64,000 nt of DNA from DATGPD01 sp041398565 (GTDB lineage: Bacteria; Planctomycetota; UBA1135; UBA2386), in the NCBI GenBank assembly GCA_041398565.1, contig JAWKUN010000002.1:186001-250000 (forward strand), in the 5' to 3' direction. Made by a program: the position numbers and the translations under genes. This document shows positions 18,255-27,955 of this stretch, in pieces; positions within the stretch are counted from its first letter, which is position 1, and each line of letters starts with the position of its first letter. The notes below the pieces were generated by a model. That model ran no database searches and was not told the DNA's origin. It saw only the letters and a program-made list of their open reading frames with translations.

Positions 18255-18590
18255 CGTGCGGGTGGCTCGAAAGCGATTTGGGAGGTCCCGGGTGGCGCTG
18301 GAGGCGCTGATGCCGCCCCGAGACCGGGCGTGGTTACGAGGGCGCCCCCTGGGGGACCAAGTACAGTTCTGGGCCAGACGCGGCGCAACCCTGGAGCCTG
18401 CGCGGCGGGCGGCCCGGTCGCGCCCGCTCGCCGACGGGTCGAGGGGCCAGCGGCCCGGCCCGGGGCGAGTCGACAGGTCGCCTGGCCCCAGCACTGGAGC
18501 GACAGCACGGCGGGGAATGGTGGGACCGGACGCCCATCGGGTCGTCGGAGGGCTGCCGCGGCGCGATCGGCTGGCTAAAAGGGGCGGCGT
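18255..18590. other. Intergenic region between divergent genes
   Basis: These 336 bases separate two divergent genes and should hold both promoters. The stretch is very GC-rich with no repeat shared with the rest of the window and no convincing -35/-10 pair that I can see. A purine-rich aaaagggg lies close before the ATG at 18591 as ribosome binding site. Confidence 0.5.
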
Positions 18591-19433
18591 ATGAGCGGAT
18601 CCGAGCCGGCGCAGTGTCTTCGCGACCAGGTCGCCATCGTCACCGGGGGTGGCCACAACATCGGGCGGGCGATCGCCTGCGCCTTCGCGCGGGAAGGGGC
18701 TCGGGTGATGGTGTGCGGCCGGCGCGCGCACCTTCTGGCCGAGACGGAGGAACGAATCGCCGAAGCCGGGGGGGAAGCTGCCAGCTTCGCGGCCGACCTC
18801 ACCGACCCGAACCAAGCCCACCTTCTCGTCGACGCGACGCGGGTGCGCTTCGGCACCGTGGACATCGTCGCCGCCATGGCCGGCGGGGGCGCGGTGTATG
18901 CGCCGATCGAAGAGCTGTCACCGACGACGTTCGAGGTGATCTACCGGCAGAACGTCGGGACCACCTTCCACACGCTCCGCGCGGTCATGCCGATCTTCCG
19001 CGCCAAGAACCGCGGCGTGGCGATCACCGCCGCCGGCGGCGGTGCCTTCTTTCCCTGGCTGGGCGTGCACGCGTCGGCCTATGCCGCAGCCAAGGCCGCA
19101 GTCTGCCGACTCACCGATCAGTTGCAGGCCGAGCTCCTGGACACCGGCATCCGGCTGAACGTCCTCGAACCCGGCATGGTGTGGAGCGACGAGAAGCTGC
19201 GCGCCGTCGAGGCGGAGGAGCGCGCGACCGGACGACCGCACCCGTTGCGCTCGCAGTACCGCCCGCCCGACGCCGCCGCCGAACTCGCCGTGTGGTTGGC
19301 CTCGGATGCCAGTGCCAGCATGCAGGGGCGTTGCGTCTCGGTGAACGACGACTGGTGGCGCGATCCGGCGCGCGTGCGGCGCGTGGCTCAGACCATCCAT
19401 CACTATCGGCTGCGTCGCTACGACCTGTTCTGA
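18591..19433 (+). CDS. Short-chain dehydrogenase/reductase
   Basis: The 280-residue protein is a classical SDR. It has the NAD(P)-binding TGGGHNIG motif at about residues 19-26, DLTD at the adenine-pocket position, a variant of the NAG motif (MAGGG), and the catalytic YxxxK (SAYAAAKAAV, Tyr near residue 164). The substrate loop LEPGMVWSDEKLRAVEAEE follows. The extended C-terminal tail (RRVAQTIHHYRLRRYDLF) is unusual. The substrate is not predictable. It stands alone, between a divergent and a convergent neighbour. Confidence 0.85.
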   Translation: MSGSEPAQCLRDQVAIVTGGGHNIGRAIACAFAREGARVMVCGRRAHLLAETEERIAEAGGEAASFAADLTDPNQAHLLVDATRVRFGTVDIVAAMAGGGAVYAPIEELSPTTFEVIYRQNVGTTFHTLRAVMPIFRAKNRGVAITAAGGGAFFPWLGVHASAYAAAKAAVCRLTDQLQAELLDTGIRLNVLEPGMVWSDEKLRAVEAEERATGRPHPLRSQYRPPDAAAELAVWLASDASASMQGRCVSVNDDWWRDPARVRRVAQTIHHYRLRRYDLF

Positions 19434-19455
19434 AGGACTTGGCGCGCGCGCTCTC

Positions 19456-21108
19456 TCACCGTCCGGCGAACAGCGTCACGCGGAGGCCGGGACTGGTCTG
19501 CAGGCCGCTGGTCGTCAGCGGATCGGCAGCGACCGCCTGCAGGAAGAGCGAGACGCCGTCGAGTGCGCGATCGGCGGGCAGGCCGACCGCTGTCGACGTC
19601 CATCCGGGGTTCTGCGGATCCGCACTCGCGCGACCGAAGTCGAGCAGCAACAGGGCCGGCGTCATCGCGACGTGCAGGCGCACGCCGAGTCGGAGGTGAT
19701 CGCCTGGCGCCTGGTCGAGCAGGAGCGCGACCGGGGCGCCGCCTACGGCGCCGTCCACCGTCAGGCGAAAGGTGGGATTGCCGAGCAGCGGTGGTTCGGG
19801 CGAGAACAGACGCAGTGGCCCCTGGCTGCCGGGGCTGCCGCTGCCGTAGGGCCGCGGCGCGCGTGTCCCCGCGGCGAACAGCTCCGGGTGGTCGAACGGC
19901 GGCTGACGCGCCGCGACGCGAGGGTCGGTGAGCGCGTGTCGCAGGAACGCCAGGAGGGCGTCGCGATCCTGCGAAGTCATTCCGAACGGCTGGATACCGA
20001 GGAACGGGTTGCTCGGGAAGTCGCCGCCGCGCGCGTAGAAGTCGACGACTTCCTCCAGGGTCCGTCTGCTGCCGTTGTGGAAGTACGGAGCTCGGTCGCC
20101 GACGTTGCGCAGCGACGGAACCTTGAAGGTGTTGTCGTCACGGATGGCGCCGGTGACGGCATAGCGTCCGCGGTCCTCGCCCAGCGGACGCAGGCCGACG
20201 TCGGCGAAGCGCGCCCGCGCGAACGTGGTGCCGCCGTGGCACAGCGTGCACAGGCCGAGCTGCTCGAACACGAGCTTGCCGTGCTGCTCCTGCGGGGTGA
20301 GGGCCGAGGTGTTGCCGCGCAGGAAGTCGTCGATGGGGGCCTGGTCGGGCACCAGGGTGCGCTCGTACGTGGCGATTGCCATGGCGATGCGTACGGCAGA
20401 GACGTCCGGCGTGCCGAAGACCTCACGGAACAGGTCGGGGTAGCTGCGCCCGGCGATCCAGGCGTCGAGAGCCACCGGCACGTTGGTCGCCAGCGCCAAG
20501 GGCCGCGCCGTGACGAGGCGCGCCTCGATGTCACCCCACCCGGCGCCTTCGAAGTTCATCTCGACGCTGCTGAGCGGTGGCTCCAGGACCTGCGCTTCGA
20601 GCGAGGCACCAGCGCCGATCACGACCTGCCCGGTGTGCGGATCACGCAACTCGCCACCGACGCGGCCGTCCCAGAACTGCGTGGCGTTGTAGGCGGCCAT
20701 CAGCACGCTGGGAGCCTTGCGACGCGTGACCTGTTCGCGTAGCGGGAAGGGGCCGGGCATGCGCACGTATCCACCGACGGCGGCGTGCGCGATCACTCCG
20801 AACGAGCCGAGCACGTCGTCGGGGGTGTCGAACCGGCCGTCGAAACCCGGGTGACGAGCGGCGGGCGCACGCGGATCGCTGCCGCCGGCTGCGGGTGTGT
20901 GGCAGGTGGCGCAGGCCACGGTGCCCGTGGACGACATCTGCTCGTCCCAGAACAGGGTCTTGCCGAGGTTCGCCTTCGCCGGCGTGATGGGGTTTTGGCT
21001 CGGTACCGGCGGTGGCCCGAGCTGGGCGACGGCCGGCGCACCGAAGGTCGCCGCGGTGCAGAGCCAGACGATGAACGGGCGAGATGAGTGCGGACGCGTG
21101 ACGGGCAT
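19456..21108 (-). CDS. MauG/cytochrome-c-peroxidase-type di-haem protein with C-terminal beta domain
   Basis: The 550-residue exported protein has a signal peptide (IVWLCTAATFGAPAVAQ) and two c-haem motifs, CATCH near residue 64 and CTLCH near residue 290. Typical cytochrome c peroxidase elements surround them: KANLGKTLFWDEQMS, KAPSVLMAAYNATQFWDGR, YERTLVP, FKVPSLRNV and YFHNGSRRTLEEVVDFYARGG. About 150 residues follow the peroxidase part and end in the beta-type tail (LGNPTFRLTVDGAVGGAPVAL) that other secreted proteins here also carry. It likely acts in the periplasm on peroxide or a protein partner. I chose the ATG at 21108 nearest the signal peptide; an in-frame ATG at 21153 is possible. 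Confidence 0.8.
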   Translation of the reverse strand: MPVTRPHSSRPFIVWLCTAATFGAPAVAQLGPPPVPSQNPITPAKANLGKTLFWDEQMSSTGTVACATCHTPAAGGSDPRAPAARHPGFDGRFDTPDDVLGSFGVIAHAAVGGYVRMPGPFPLREQVTRRKAPSVLMAAYNATQFWDGRVGGELRDPHTGQVVIGAGASLEAQVLEPPLSSVEMNFEGAGWGDIEARLVTARPLALATNVPVALDAWIAGRSYPDLFREVFGTPDVSAVRIAMAIATYERTLVPDQAPIDDFLRGNTSALTPQEQHGKLVFEQLGLCTLCHGGTTFARARFADVGLRPLGEDRGRYAVTGAIRDDNTFKVPSLRNVGDRAPYFHNGSRRTLEEVVDFYARGGDFPSNPFLGIQPFGMTSQDRDALLAFLRHALTDPRVAARQPPFDHPELFAAGTRAPRPYGSGSPGSQGPLRLFSPEPPLLGNPTFRLTVDGAVGGAPVALLLDQAPGDHLRLGVRLHVAMTPALLLLDFGRASADPQNPGWTSTAVGLPADRALDGVSLFLQAVAADPLTTSGLQTSPGLRVTLFAGR

Positions 21109-21253
21109 GCAGCTCGGACGGCGGCTCGGGGTGGGCTTCGACAAGGGGCTCATGATCGCGCGAGGCCTCGCCAGGGACAACCCGCGCCACACTTGCGTCG
21201 CGCGCGCCGGCGTGCGCGTTGCCGCGACACGCCCGTGCCGCGATGCTGCTGGC

Positions 21254-22555
21254 ATGGCATCTCCGCTGACGGTGGTCTGGGTCTACCGGCGCACGGGCAA
21301 GTTCGCCTTCCACGCGCTGGGTGGGGCCCTTGCCAGCGACGACCGCACGCGGTCGGTGCCGCAGGTCTACGCGATGGGGGTGGACGCCGTGGTCGAGGCT
21401 GTGGACGCGGCCCGCGCGTGCGGCCACGTCGTCGTCGTCGGGTGGTCGTTCTACTCGCCCGACGCCGAGCGCATGTTCGCCGACCTGCGAGCCGTGCGGG
21501 CCCGCGTCGACGACGGGGGCGTCCTGCACGTGGCCGGAGGAGTGCACGCCACGGCCGAGCCGGCGGCGACGCTCGGCGCGGGGTTCGACGTCGTTGGCTT
21601 GGGCGAGGGCGAGGCGAGCGTGTGCGCGTTGGTCGCGGCGCTGCAGAATGGCGCTGCGCCGCACCTGGCGGCGCGGGCCGTCGATGGCTTCGCGTGGCTC
21701 GAGGGTGGCACCGTGCACCAGCGGCGGCGCGCCCCGCGCGTGGCGCTCGACGACTACCCGCCGTTTGCCCCGACGTACGGGCGCTACGGTCCGATCGAGA
21801 TCACGCGGGGCTGCGTGTACGCGTGCCGCTTCTGTCAGACGCCGCACTTCGCCGGCGCCGCGTTCCGCCACCGCAGCGTCGGCAACGTGCGTGCATGGGT
21901 GCGCTTCCTCGTCGGTCGTGGCTTCCGTGACTTCCGCTTCCTCACACCCACCGCGCTCAGCTACGGGGCGCGTGGCCGAGAGCCCGATCTGTCTGCCGTC
22001 GAGGATCTGCTCGCTGCGGTGCGCGCCGAGATCGGCGCCCGGCGCCTCTACTTCGGCACCTTCCCGTGCGAGGTGCGCCCCGAGCACGTGACGCCCGCGG
22101 CCTTGTCGTTGCTGCGTCGCTACGTCGACAACGACACGCTCATCCTCGGCGGTCAATCGGGCAGCGATGCAGTGCTGGCCAGGAATCGGCGCGGCCACGA
22201 CGCAGCGGTGGTCGAACGTGCAGTGGCGCTGTGCCGCGACGCCGGCTTCGTCCCGCACGTCGACTACTTGTTCGGGCTCCCGGGCGAGGACGATGAAGCG
22301 GCCGTCGCGACTCTGCGGCAGATGGAGCGCCTGGTGGCGATGGGTGCGCGCGTGCACGGGCACACCTTCATGCCGTTGCCGGGGACGCCGCTGCGCGCCG
22401 CGGCGCCCGGTGTCCTGGCACCGTCGATCGCGCGTCGCATGCAGACGCTGTCGTCGCGCGGTCAGGCCTATGGGCAGTGGCAGCGGCAGGCGCTGGTCGC
22501 GCGCCGTCTGGCGCGTGCGGACGGAGCCGAAGGCGCGGTCACAGCAGGTACTTGA
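21254..22555 (+). CDS. B12-binding-domain radical SAM protein
   Basis: The 433-residue protein joins an N-terminal cobalamin-binding-like alpha/beta domain (HVVVVGWSFYSPDAERM, HVAGGVHATAEPAA, VVGLGEGEAS) to a radical SAM core. The three-cysteine motif is CVYACRFC near residue 188. The family resembles the MJ_1487-type B12-binding/radical SAM proteins of unknown substrate. Later segments such as DNDTLILGGQSGSDAVL, VDYLFGLPGEDDEAA and HTFMPLPGTPL fit the radical SAM barrel. The ATG at 21254 was preferred over far upstream starts that would overlap the divergent peroxidase gene. Its last 17 bases overlap the convergent DedA-like gene. Confidence 0.8.
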   Translation: MASPLTVVWVYRRTGKFAFHALGGALASDDRTRSVPQVYAMGVDAVVEAVDAARACGHVVVVGWSFYSPDAERMFADLRAVRARVDDGGVLHVAGGVHATAEPAATLGAGFDVVGLGEGEASVCALVAALQNGAAPHLAARAVDGFAWLEGGTVHQRRRAPRVALDDYPPFAPTYGRYGPIEITRGCVYACRFCQTPHFAGAAFRHRSVGNVRAWVRFLVGRGFRDFRFLTPTALSYGARGREPDLSAVEDLLAAVRAEIGARRLYFGTFPCEVRPEHVTPAALSLLRRYVDNDTLILGGQSGSDAVLARNRRGHDAAVVERAVALCRDAGFVPHVDYLFGLPGEDDEAAVATLRQMERLVAMGARVHGHTFMPLPGTPLRAAAPGVLAPSIARRMQTLSSRGQAYGQWQRQALVARRLARADGAEGAVTAGT

Positions 22556-23183
22556 TGGTCACGAAGCCGCCGATGAGCAGGACGCAGAACAGCAGCGTGG
22601 CCATGCCGAACCGCTTCTCGATGAACTCGCGCACCGGCGCGCCGTACTTCTGCAGGAGCCACGCCACGAGGAAGAAGCGCGCCGAGCGGCTGATCGCCGA
22701 CGCCAGGACGAAGGTGGCGAAGTTGATGCCGAACACGCCGCCGGCAATGGTGAAGACCTTGTACGGGATCGGGCTGAATCCGGCCGCGAAGACGACCCAG
22801 AAGTTCCACTCCTGGTAGAGCCCCTGCACCTTGGCGAACACCTGCGGCGTGAAGCCGGGGATGTGGTTGAAGCAGAGGTCGCTCACGCCGTGCTCCCAGG
22901 CGAACATGCCGATCCCGTAGCCGGCGATGCCCCCGGCCACCGAGGCCAGCGAGCACCACATGGCGAACTGGAAGGCGCGCTTGGGATTGCCGAGGCAGAG
23001 CGGAATCAACAGGACGTCGGGCGGGATCGGGAAGAAGCTGCTCTCGGCGAAGGAGATGAGGACGAGTGCGGGCAACGCATAGGGCGTGAACGCCCAGTGG
23101 ATCACCCAATCGTAGAGACGGCGTGCCAGTGAGCGCTTCGCCGGGTGGACCGGGGCGCTGGGGGTCGTCGGATCGGCGGACAT
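22539..23183 (-). CDS. DedA/VTT-family membrane protein
   Basis: The 214-residue integral membrane protein is of the SNARE-associated/DedA (VTT) type, near YqaA. Key features are LISFAESSFFPIPPDVLLIPLCL near residue 45 and the amphipathic glycine-rich re-entrant motif AAGFSPIPYKVFTIAGGVFGI near residue 130, with four to five helices in all. Family members are linked to lipid scrambling or membrane homeostasis. The two PIP motifs are conserved here. It lies downstream of recJ on the same strand (85-base gap). Confidence 0.8.
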   Translation of the reverse strand: MSADPTTPSAPVHPAKRSLARRLYDWVIHWAFTPYALPALVLISFAESSFFPIPPDVLLIPLCLGNPKRAFQFAMWCSLASVAGGIAGYGIGMFAWEHGVSDLCFNHIPGFTPQVFAKVQGLYQEWNFWVVFAAGFSPIPYKVFTIAGGVFGINFATFVLASAISRSARFFLVAWLLQKYGAPVREFIEKRFGMATLLFCVLLIGGFVTIKYLL

Positions 23184-23268
23184 GCGAGCGAGGTGCGCGG
23201 TGCGATTGTGGAGCCCCGGAACCGGGTGGCGAAGGGCCAGTTGTCAGTTCCTGGTTGCAGGTCGGCAG

Positions 23269-24978
23269 TCAGGTCGTCGCTTCGGCCTCGAGGTGGGACA
23301 CCACCAGCTCGACCGGACCCTCGTCGACCCAGCGGCTGGCACGCGGGGTGTAGACCAGCCGGAAGTGCTCGCGCCGCTCGCGCAGCTCTTCGCAACGGCT
23401 GGCCCCGGCGACCACGCGCGCCGGCAAGACCTGGCCGTTCTGCGCCACGCGCAGCCGCAGGTCGGCACCACGGGGGTCGAGGGCAGGCCGGCCGAGCAGG
23501 CGGACACCGGCCGTGACGAAGGTCGGCCGCGGGTTGCCGATGCCGAAGGGCCCGAGCTGGTCGAGCTGGCGCAGAGTGCGCACGTCGAGTTCGTCGAACC
23601 CGGCGCAGCCGTCAGGCTGCTCGACGCGGCGCGGTCTCACCTCGCCACCGGCGACGGTGTTGATGCGCTCGCGGAACAGGTCCACGTTCTCCGCTGGCAG
23701 TTCGAGTCCGACCGCCGCGGCGTGGCCACCGTGCGCGGTGAGAACTTCGCTGCAGCTGGCCAGCGCTTGGCGCAGATCCAGGCAGCCGGCCGAGCGCCCG
23801 GAACCGCGGGCCCGTCCGCCCTCGATGGTCAGCAGCAGGGCGGGACGGCCGGAGGTCTCGGCCAGGCGCGCGGCGACGATGCCGAGCACCCCCTGGTGCC
23901 AGCCTTCGCCGGCGATGACCAGGATCGGCTCCGGACGCTCGGCCGCCAGCCGCGTCGCTTCCTCGAGGAGTTCCCTCTCGACCTTGCGCCGGCGTTCGTT
24001 GTGCGCTTCGAGCTGCTTGGCCGCCTCCTGCGCCGGCTGGTAGCCGTTGGCCATCAGGAGGTCGACGGCGTCGGAAGCTTGCCCCATGCGGCCGGCGGCG
24101 TTGATCAGCGGCGCGATGCGGAACGCGACGTCTTCGACGTCGGGTTGTTCGCTGCCGATGCCCGCGGCGTCGAGCAGGGCGCGGATGCCGGGGTTGGGGC
24201 TGGCGGCGAGCGCGCGCAGGCCGTGCGACACCAGAACCCGATTCTCGCCACGCAGTGGCGCGACGTCGGCGATCGTGCCGAGCGCCACGTAGGCGAGGCT
24301 CTCGGTGAGGAACTCGCGGAACTCGTCGCTGTGGGTGGTACCGCGCGAGAACGAGTGCGCCAGCGCGGTCGCCAGGCGGAACGCGACCCCGCAGCCGGCG
24401 AGGTCGCGGTCGGGGTAGCCGGCCTCCGGTAGGCGCGGGTTGATCAGCGTGTGCGGGCGCGCCGTGTTCTCCAGAGTGCCGTGGTGGTCGGTGACGATCA
24501 CGTCGCAACCTCGGGCCTGGATGTGTTCGATCGCCTCCACGGCGTTGGTGCCGTTGTCGACCGAGATGCACAGCTTGAAGTCGCCGTCGGCGATCGCACG
24601 CACCGAGGCCGCAGTGAAGGAGTATCCGTCCTCGCGGCGTGGGATGTGGATCCTGGCCTCCGTCTGCACCAGTCCGAACAGCTTGCGCAACAGGACGCTA
24701 CCGGCGATGCCGTCGACGTCGTAGTCGCCGTGGACGAGGATGCGCTCGCCCCGGGTCATCGCGTCGCGGACACGGGCCACGGCTCGGTCCATCCCACGGA
24801 AGAGGAACGGGTCGTGCAGCTGGCGCAGGTCGGGCCTGAGATGGGTGCGCGCGCGGTCGGGATCGTCGAAGCCGCGGCTCAGCAGCACGCGCGCGACCAG
24901 GTCCGGCACCCCGAGCGTGCGGGCGAGTGCGCGCTCCCGCGGGTCGGGCTCGGGGGTGGCGAAAGCGGCACGCTCCAT
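23269..24978 (-). CDS. recJ: Single-strand-specific exonuclease RecJ
   Basis: This 569-residue protein degrades single-stranded DNA 5' to 3' in recombination and mismatch repair. The DHH-phosphoesterase motifs are visible: HGDYDVDGIAGS near residue 83, SVDNGTNAVEAIEH, TDHHGT near 165, and INPR. The DHHA1 domain follows with GRGSGRSA-type glycine motif and HGGHAAAVGLELP near residue 445. A C-terminal OB-like domain ends the protein. The length matches the E. coli protein (577). The start at the ATG 24978 places ERAAFATPEPDPRERALARTLGVP first, as usual for RecJ. It is divergent from selA. Confidence 0.92.
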   Translation of the reverse strand: MERAAFATPEPDPRERALARTLGVPDLVARVLLSRGFDDPDRARTHLRPDLRQLHDPFLFRGMDRAVARVRDAMTRGERILVHGDYDVDGIAGSVLLRKLFGLVQTEARIHIPRREDGYSFTAASVRAIADGDFKLCISVDNGTNAVEAIEHIQARGCDVIVTDHHGTLENTARPHTLINPRLPEAGYPDRDLAGCGVAFRLATALAHSFSRGTTHSDEFREFLTESLAYVALGTIADVAPLRGENRVLVSHGLRALAASPNPGIRALLDAAGIGSEQPDVEDVAFRIAPLINAAGRMGQASDAVDLLMANGYQPAQEAAKQLEAHNERRRKVERELLEEATRLAAERPEPILVIAGEGWHQGVLGIVAARLAETSGRPALLLTIEGGRARGSGRSAGCLDLRQALASCSEVLTAHGGHAAAVGLELPAENVDLFRERINTVAGGEVRPRRVEQPDGCAGFDELDVRTLRQLDQLGPFGIGNPRPTFVTAGVRLLGRPALDPRGADLRLRVAQNGQVLPARVVAGASRCEELRERREHFRLVYTPRASRWVDEGPVELVVSHLEAEATT

Positions 24979-25034
24979 GATGCGGGGCGGTATGGTAGCC
25001 ACGCCGCGTCGACGCCGAGCCCCACGAATCCGAT

Positions 25035-25053
25035 TCGAAGGACAAAACTTCGA
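25035..25053. promoter_or_regulatory. Short dyad between recJ and selA
   Basis: A 6-bp inverted repeat (tcgaag / cttcga) around gacaaaa lies in the gap between the divergent recJ and selA genes. It could be an operator, but the evidence is only its position and symmetry. Confidence 0.2.
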
Positions 25054-25106
25054 CGCCGCCGCGCGCGCGGCGCTCTCGCGTGCCAGTCGATGACAACTGC
25101 CTGTCG

Positions 25107-26507
25107 ATGACAACGGACACGATGTCGATCCAACCGGACCCGTCGAGAAGCGCCGCGATGCGGCGCATCCCGTCGCTCGACGCCTTCGTGCGCGCGCCGG
25201 AGTTCGCGGCGACACCGCGCCCGCTGCTCTTGCGCGTGGCACGCGGCGTGCTCGACGATGTGCGCGCGCGTGCATTGCGCGGCGACCTCGATGTGGACTC
25301 GATCGAGGTCCTCGTGCGCGATGGAGCGCTGGTGCGCGACGTCTTGGCGCGCAGCGAGGCGGAACTCGTGCCCAACCACTGCCGTGTCTTCAATGCGACA
25401 GGTGTCGTCTTGCACACCGGTCTCGGTCGCGCCCCGTTGCCGGCGGTCGCCATCGAGGCGCTGGTCGCAGCGGCGCGCTACGCGGTGGTGGAGATCGATC
25501 GTCGCAGCGGCGAGCGCAACCAGCGCGAGACGGCGGTGGCCGGCCTGCTGCGGGAGCTGCTCGGCGTCGGTGGCGCACTCGTGGTGAACAACAACGCCGC
25601 GGCTGTCACCCTCATGCTGCGCGCGCTGGCGGAGGCGCGCGAGGTGGTGGTGTCGCGCGGCGAGCAGGTCGAGATCGGCGGCGGGTTCCGCATGCCCGAC
25701 GTCATGCGCCAAGCGGGGTGCGCGATGGTCGAGGTGGGCGCGACCAACCGCACGCACCTGCGCGACTTCGCCGGGGCGATGGGCGAGCGCACGGCGATGC
25801 TGCTCAAGATCCATCCGAGCAACTTCCGCATGCTCGGCTTCGTCGGCACGCCCTCGCTCGCCGACCTGGTCGAACTCGGGCGCCGTCGGGACGGTGTGCT
25901 GGTGGCCGAGGATCTCGGGTCGGGCTTGCTGTGGAGCGAACCGATCCCAGGACTCGAAGAAGAGCCGCGCGTGCGCGACAGCGTCGCCACCGGAGCCGAC
26001 CTGGTGCTGTTCTCGGGCGACAAGCTGTTGGGCGGGCCACAGTGCGGCATCCTGGTCGGCGACGCCGGCGCCGTGGCTCGCTGCCGTGCGCACCCGCTCT
26101 ACCGCGCGCTGCGCTGCGACAAGCTGACTCTGGCGGCCCTTGAAGCCACCCTGCGCATCTACCGGGACGGCGCGCCGCTCGACGAGGTGCCGACGCTGCG
26201 TGCCTTGTCGGCGCCGGTCGACGAACTGCGCGCACGCGCCAGCGACCTGCGCGCCGCGCTCGGCGACCTCGCGGTGGAAGTGGTCGACGTCGAGTCTTTC
26301 GCCGGGAGCGGCGCCAACCCGGCGCGGCCGCTGCCGTCGTGCGCGGTGGCTCTCGCCGGCGGCGGCGAGCTCTGCGCACGCTTGCGCGGTGGGCCGGGGG
26401 TGCCGGTGTTCGCCCGGGTCGACAAGGACCGCACCTTGGTCGACCTGCGCAGCCTCGTCGGCGAGGACCTGCAGGAAGTCGCTGCCGCGGTGCGGGCCAA
26501 GGCCTGA
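25107..26507 (+). CDS. selA: L-seryl-tRNA(Sec) selenium transferase
   Basis: SelA is a PLP enzyme that converts seryl-tRNA(Sec) to selenocysteinyl-tRNA(Sec) using selenophosphate. The ~466-residue product has the SelA start (RRIPSLDAFVRAPEF), FNATGVVLHTGLGRAPL, the glycine-rich GNQRET-like RRSGERNQRETAVAG, VVNNNAAAV, RGEQVEIGGGFRMPDVM and KIHPSNFRMLGFVG. The PLP-lysine region is LVLFSGDKLLGGPQCGIL (Lys near residue 305), and the C-terminal domain is complete. Starts at 25080 (GTG), 25107, 25122 and 25158 are all in frame; the choice is uncertain. With selD at 28686 it supplies selenocysteine synthesis. Confidence 0.9.
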   Translation: MTTDTMSIQPDPSRSAAMRRIPSLDAFVRAPEFAATPRPLLLRVARGVLDDVRARALRGDLDVDSIEVLVRDGALVRDVLARSEAELVPNHCRVFNATGVVLHTGLGRAPLPAVAIEALVAAARYAVVEIDRRSGERNQRETAVAGLLRELLGVGGALVVNNNAAAVTLMLRALAEAREVVVSRGEQVEIGGGFRMPDVMRQAGCAMVEVGATNRTHLRDFAGAMGERTAMLLKIHPSNFRMLGFVGTPSLADLVELGRRRDGVLVAEDLGSGLLWSEPIPGLEEEPRVRDSVATGADLVLFSGDKLLGGPQCGILVGDAGAVARCRAHPLYRALRCDKLTLAALEATLRIYRDGAPLDEVPTLRALSAPVDELRARASDLRAALGDLAVEVVDVESFAGSGANPARPLPSCAVALAGGGELCARLRGGPGVPVFARVDKDRTLVDLRSLVGEDLQEVAAAVRAKA

Positions 26508-26644
26508 GCTCGGGCCGACCCTGGCCAGTTGCTGCCCGTCGACGGCGGCGCTGGCACATGCCTCCGCTGCAGTGGTCAGGTTGCGCGTCAGGCCGGAGCG
26601 AGGACAATGCCCCGGTGACGCGATCGAACACGAGCCCACAGACG

Positions 26645-27877
26645 ATGAACCTGTCGGCGGCGAGTCTGTCGAGCACGGGCCGACCGACCTCGAGTCACTT
26701 CCGAGTGATGGTGTGCGTGGTCCTGGGGCTGGCGTGCGCGGGAGGTGCCGTGGCGCAGGAACGCCGCGTCCTGCCGCGCAGCGGCGAGGCCTACTTCCCA
26801 CTGCGTGCGGGTGCGTTGTGGAAGTTCCGCCGCACCCGGGCAGGAGGCGTGGCCAGCTCGGTCGAGTTGCTCTGCCGCGGGCGCGTGGCCTCGGGCAAGA
26901 ACGAGGGGTTCGAGCTGTGGGTGACGGCCGACGGTGACGAGCCGGGCGGCTACGAGTACTGGCGCGCCGACGCGACCGGCCTGTTCGAGTTCAACGTCGC
27001 CAACAAGGTCGGTTCGCCGGCGAGCCCGACCCCGGGTCTGTTGACGTACGTCCCCGTGCGCTGGCTGCCGACGCCCGTGGGTGTCGAGACGGAGTGGACG
27101 TGGTCGTCGCCGGTGCGCCCGCGCGAGGGCTCGGGGCGCTGGCCGACGGCAGAGTTCCGGGGAGCCGTCGAGCACTTCGCTGACGAGCTCGTGGTGCCGG
27201 CGGGCAAGTTCGAGGGCGTGAAAGTGTCCGTGGTCTTCCGATGGCCCGAGAGCGAGGAAGGTCTGCGCACCGTCATGTGGTTCGTGCCCGGTGTCGGACC
27301 GGTGCGCCGCGAGGTCTACGACCTCGGTGCCGCCGGCGAGACGCTGCGCGAGCGCGACGAACTGGTCGAGTTCGCGCCCGGACCGACCGAGGTCGCCGAT
27401 CCGTCGCAGGCCGCGGCGAGGTTCGTGGCGGCCAACCGAGCCCTCTGGCCGGGTGAGGAACCCACCTTGCGCGTGCTCGAGATTCCACCGTTGGACAGCG
27501 CGGTGGCGTCGTCGTTCGTGCTGGCGACGGCTGGCGACGACCGTCGGGTGCTGGCGGTGATGGGCGACGAGGTGACACCGATCGACTTCGCACGCATCGA
27601 CAGCCTGCGCGCGCTCTGGAAGGGCGAGACGCGTCCGTCGACCGGCAAGTCGAACACCGGCGCCCTCGCGACCTTCGCCAAGCTGTGCCTACTGCTGCAG
27701 CAGGCGGCGCGCGGCGTGGCGGTGGCGGCGCCGGTGCGGTTCCGGACGACCCGCATGACCGGGGTCGGCAACGCGGCCGGCTTTACGCACACGGGCAGCT
27801 TCGCCACCGCGACCGACGAGGTCGAGGTGGTCGTCAAGGACGGTGACCTCCGGTCGGTGACCATCAAGGCCAAGTAG
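26645..27877 (+). CDS. Exported protein of unknown function between selA and selD
   Basis: The 410-residue product has a signal-peptide-like segment (VMVCVVLGLACAGGAVAQ) and a mature start ERRVLPRSGEAYFPLRAGALWKF. The first 200 mature residues are beta-rich, with YVPVRWLPTPVGVETEWTW, AVEHFADELVVPAGKFEGV and TVMWFVPGVGPVRREVYDLG. This layout recurs in exported proteins whose domain begins with a 'YFPLRxGxxWxYR' motif. Function is unknown. The start could also be the ATG at 26708, directly at the signal peptide. It lies 137 bases after selA. Confidence 0.6.
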   Translation: MNLSAASLSSTGRPTSSHFRVMVCVVLGLACAGGAVAQERRVLPRSGEAYFPLRAGALWKFRRTRAGGVASSVELLCRGRVASGKNEGFELWVTADGDEPGGYEYWRADATGLFEFNVANKVGSPASPTPGLLTYVPVRWLPTPVGVETEWTWSSPVRPREGSGRWPTAEFRGAVEHFADELVVPAGKFEGVKVSVVFRWPESEEGLRTVMWFVPGVGPVRREVYDLGAAGETLRERDELVEFAPGPTEVADPSQAAARFVAANRALWPGEEPTLRVLEIPPLDSAVASSFVLATAGDDRRVLAVMGDEVTPIDFARIDSLRALWKGETRPSTGKSNTGALATFAKLCLLLQQAARGVAVAAPVRFRTTRMTGVGNAAGFTHTGSFATATDEVEVVVKDGDLRSVTIKAK

Positions 27878-27955
27878 GCGAGTTGGTCGGCCCGACTCTC
27901 GCGTGGCCGCCGGTGTGCGTTGGACTGCGGCGCCGCCAACCCCTATGAGGACGGC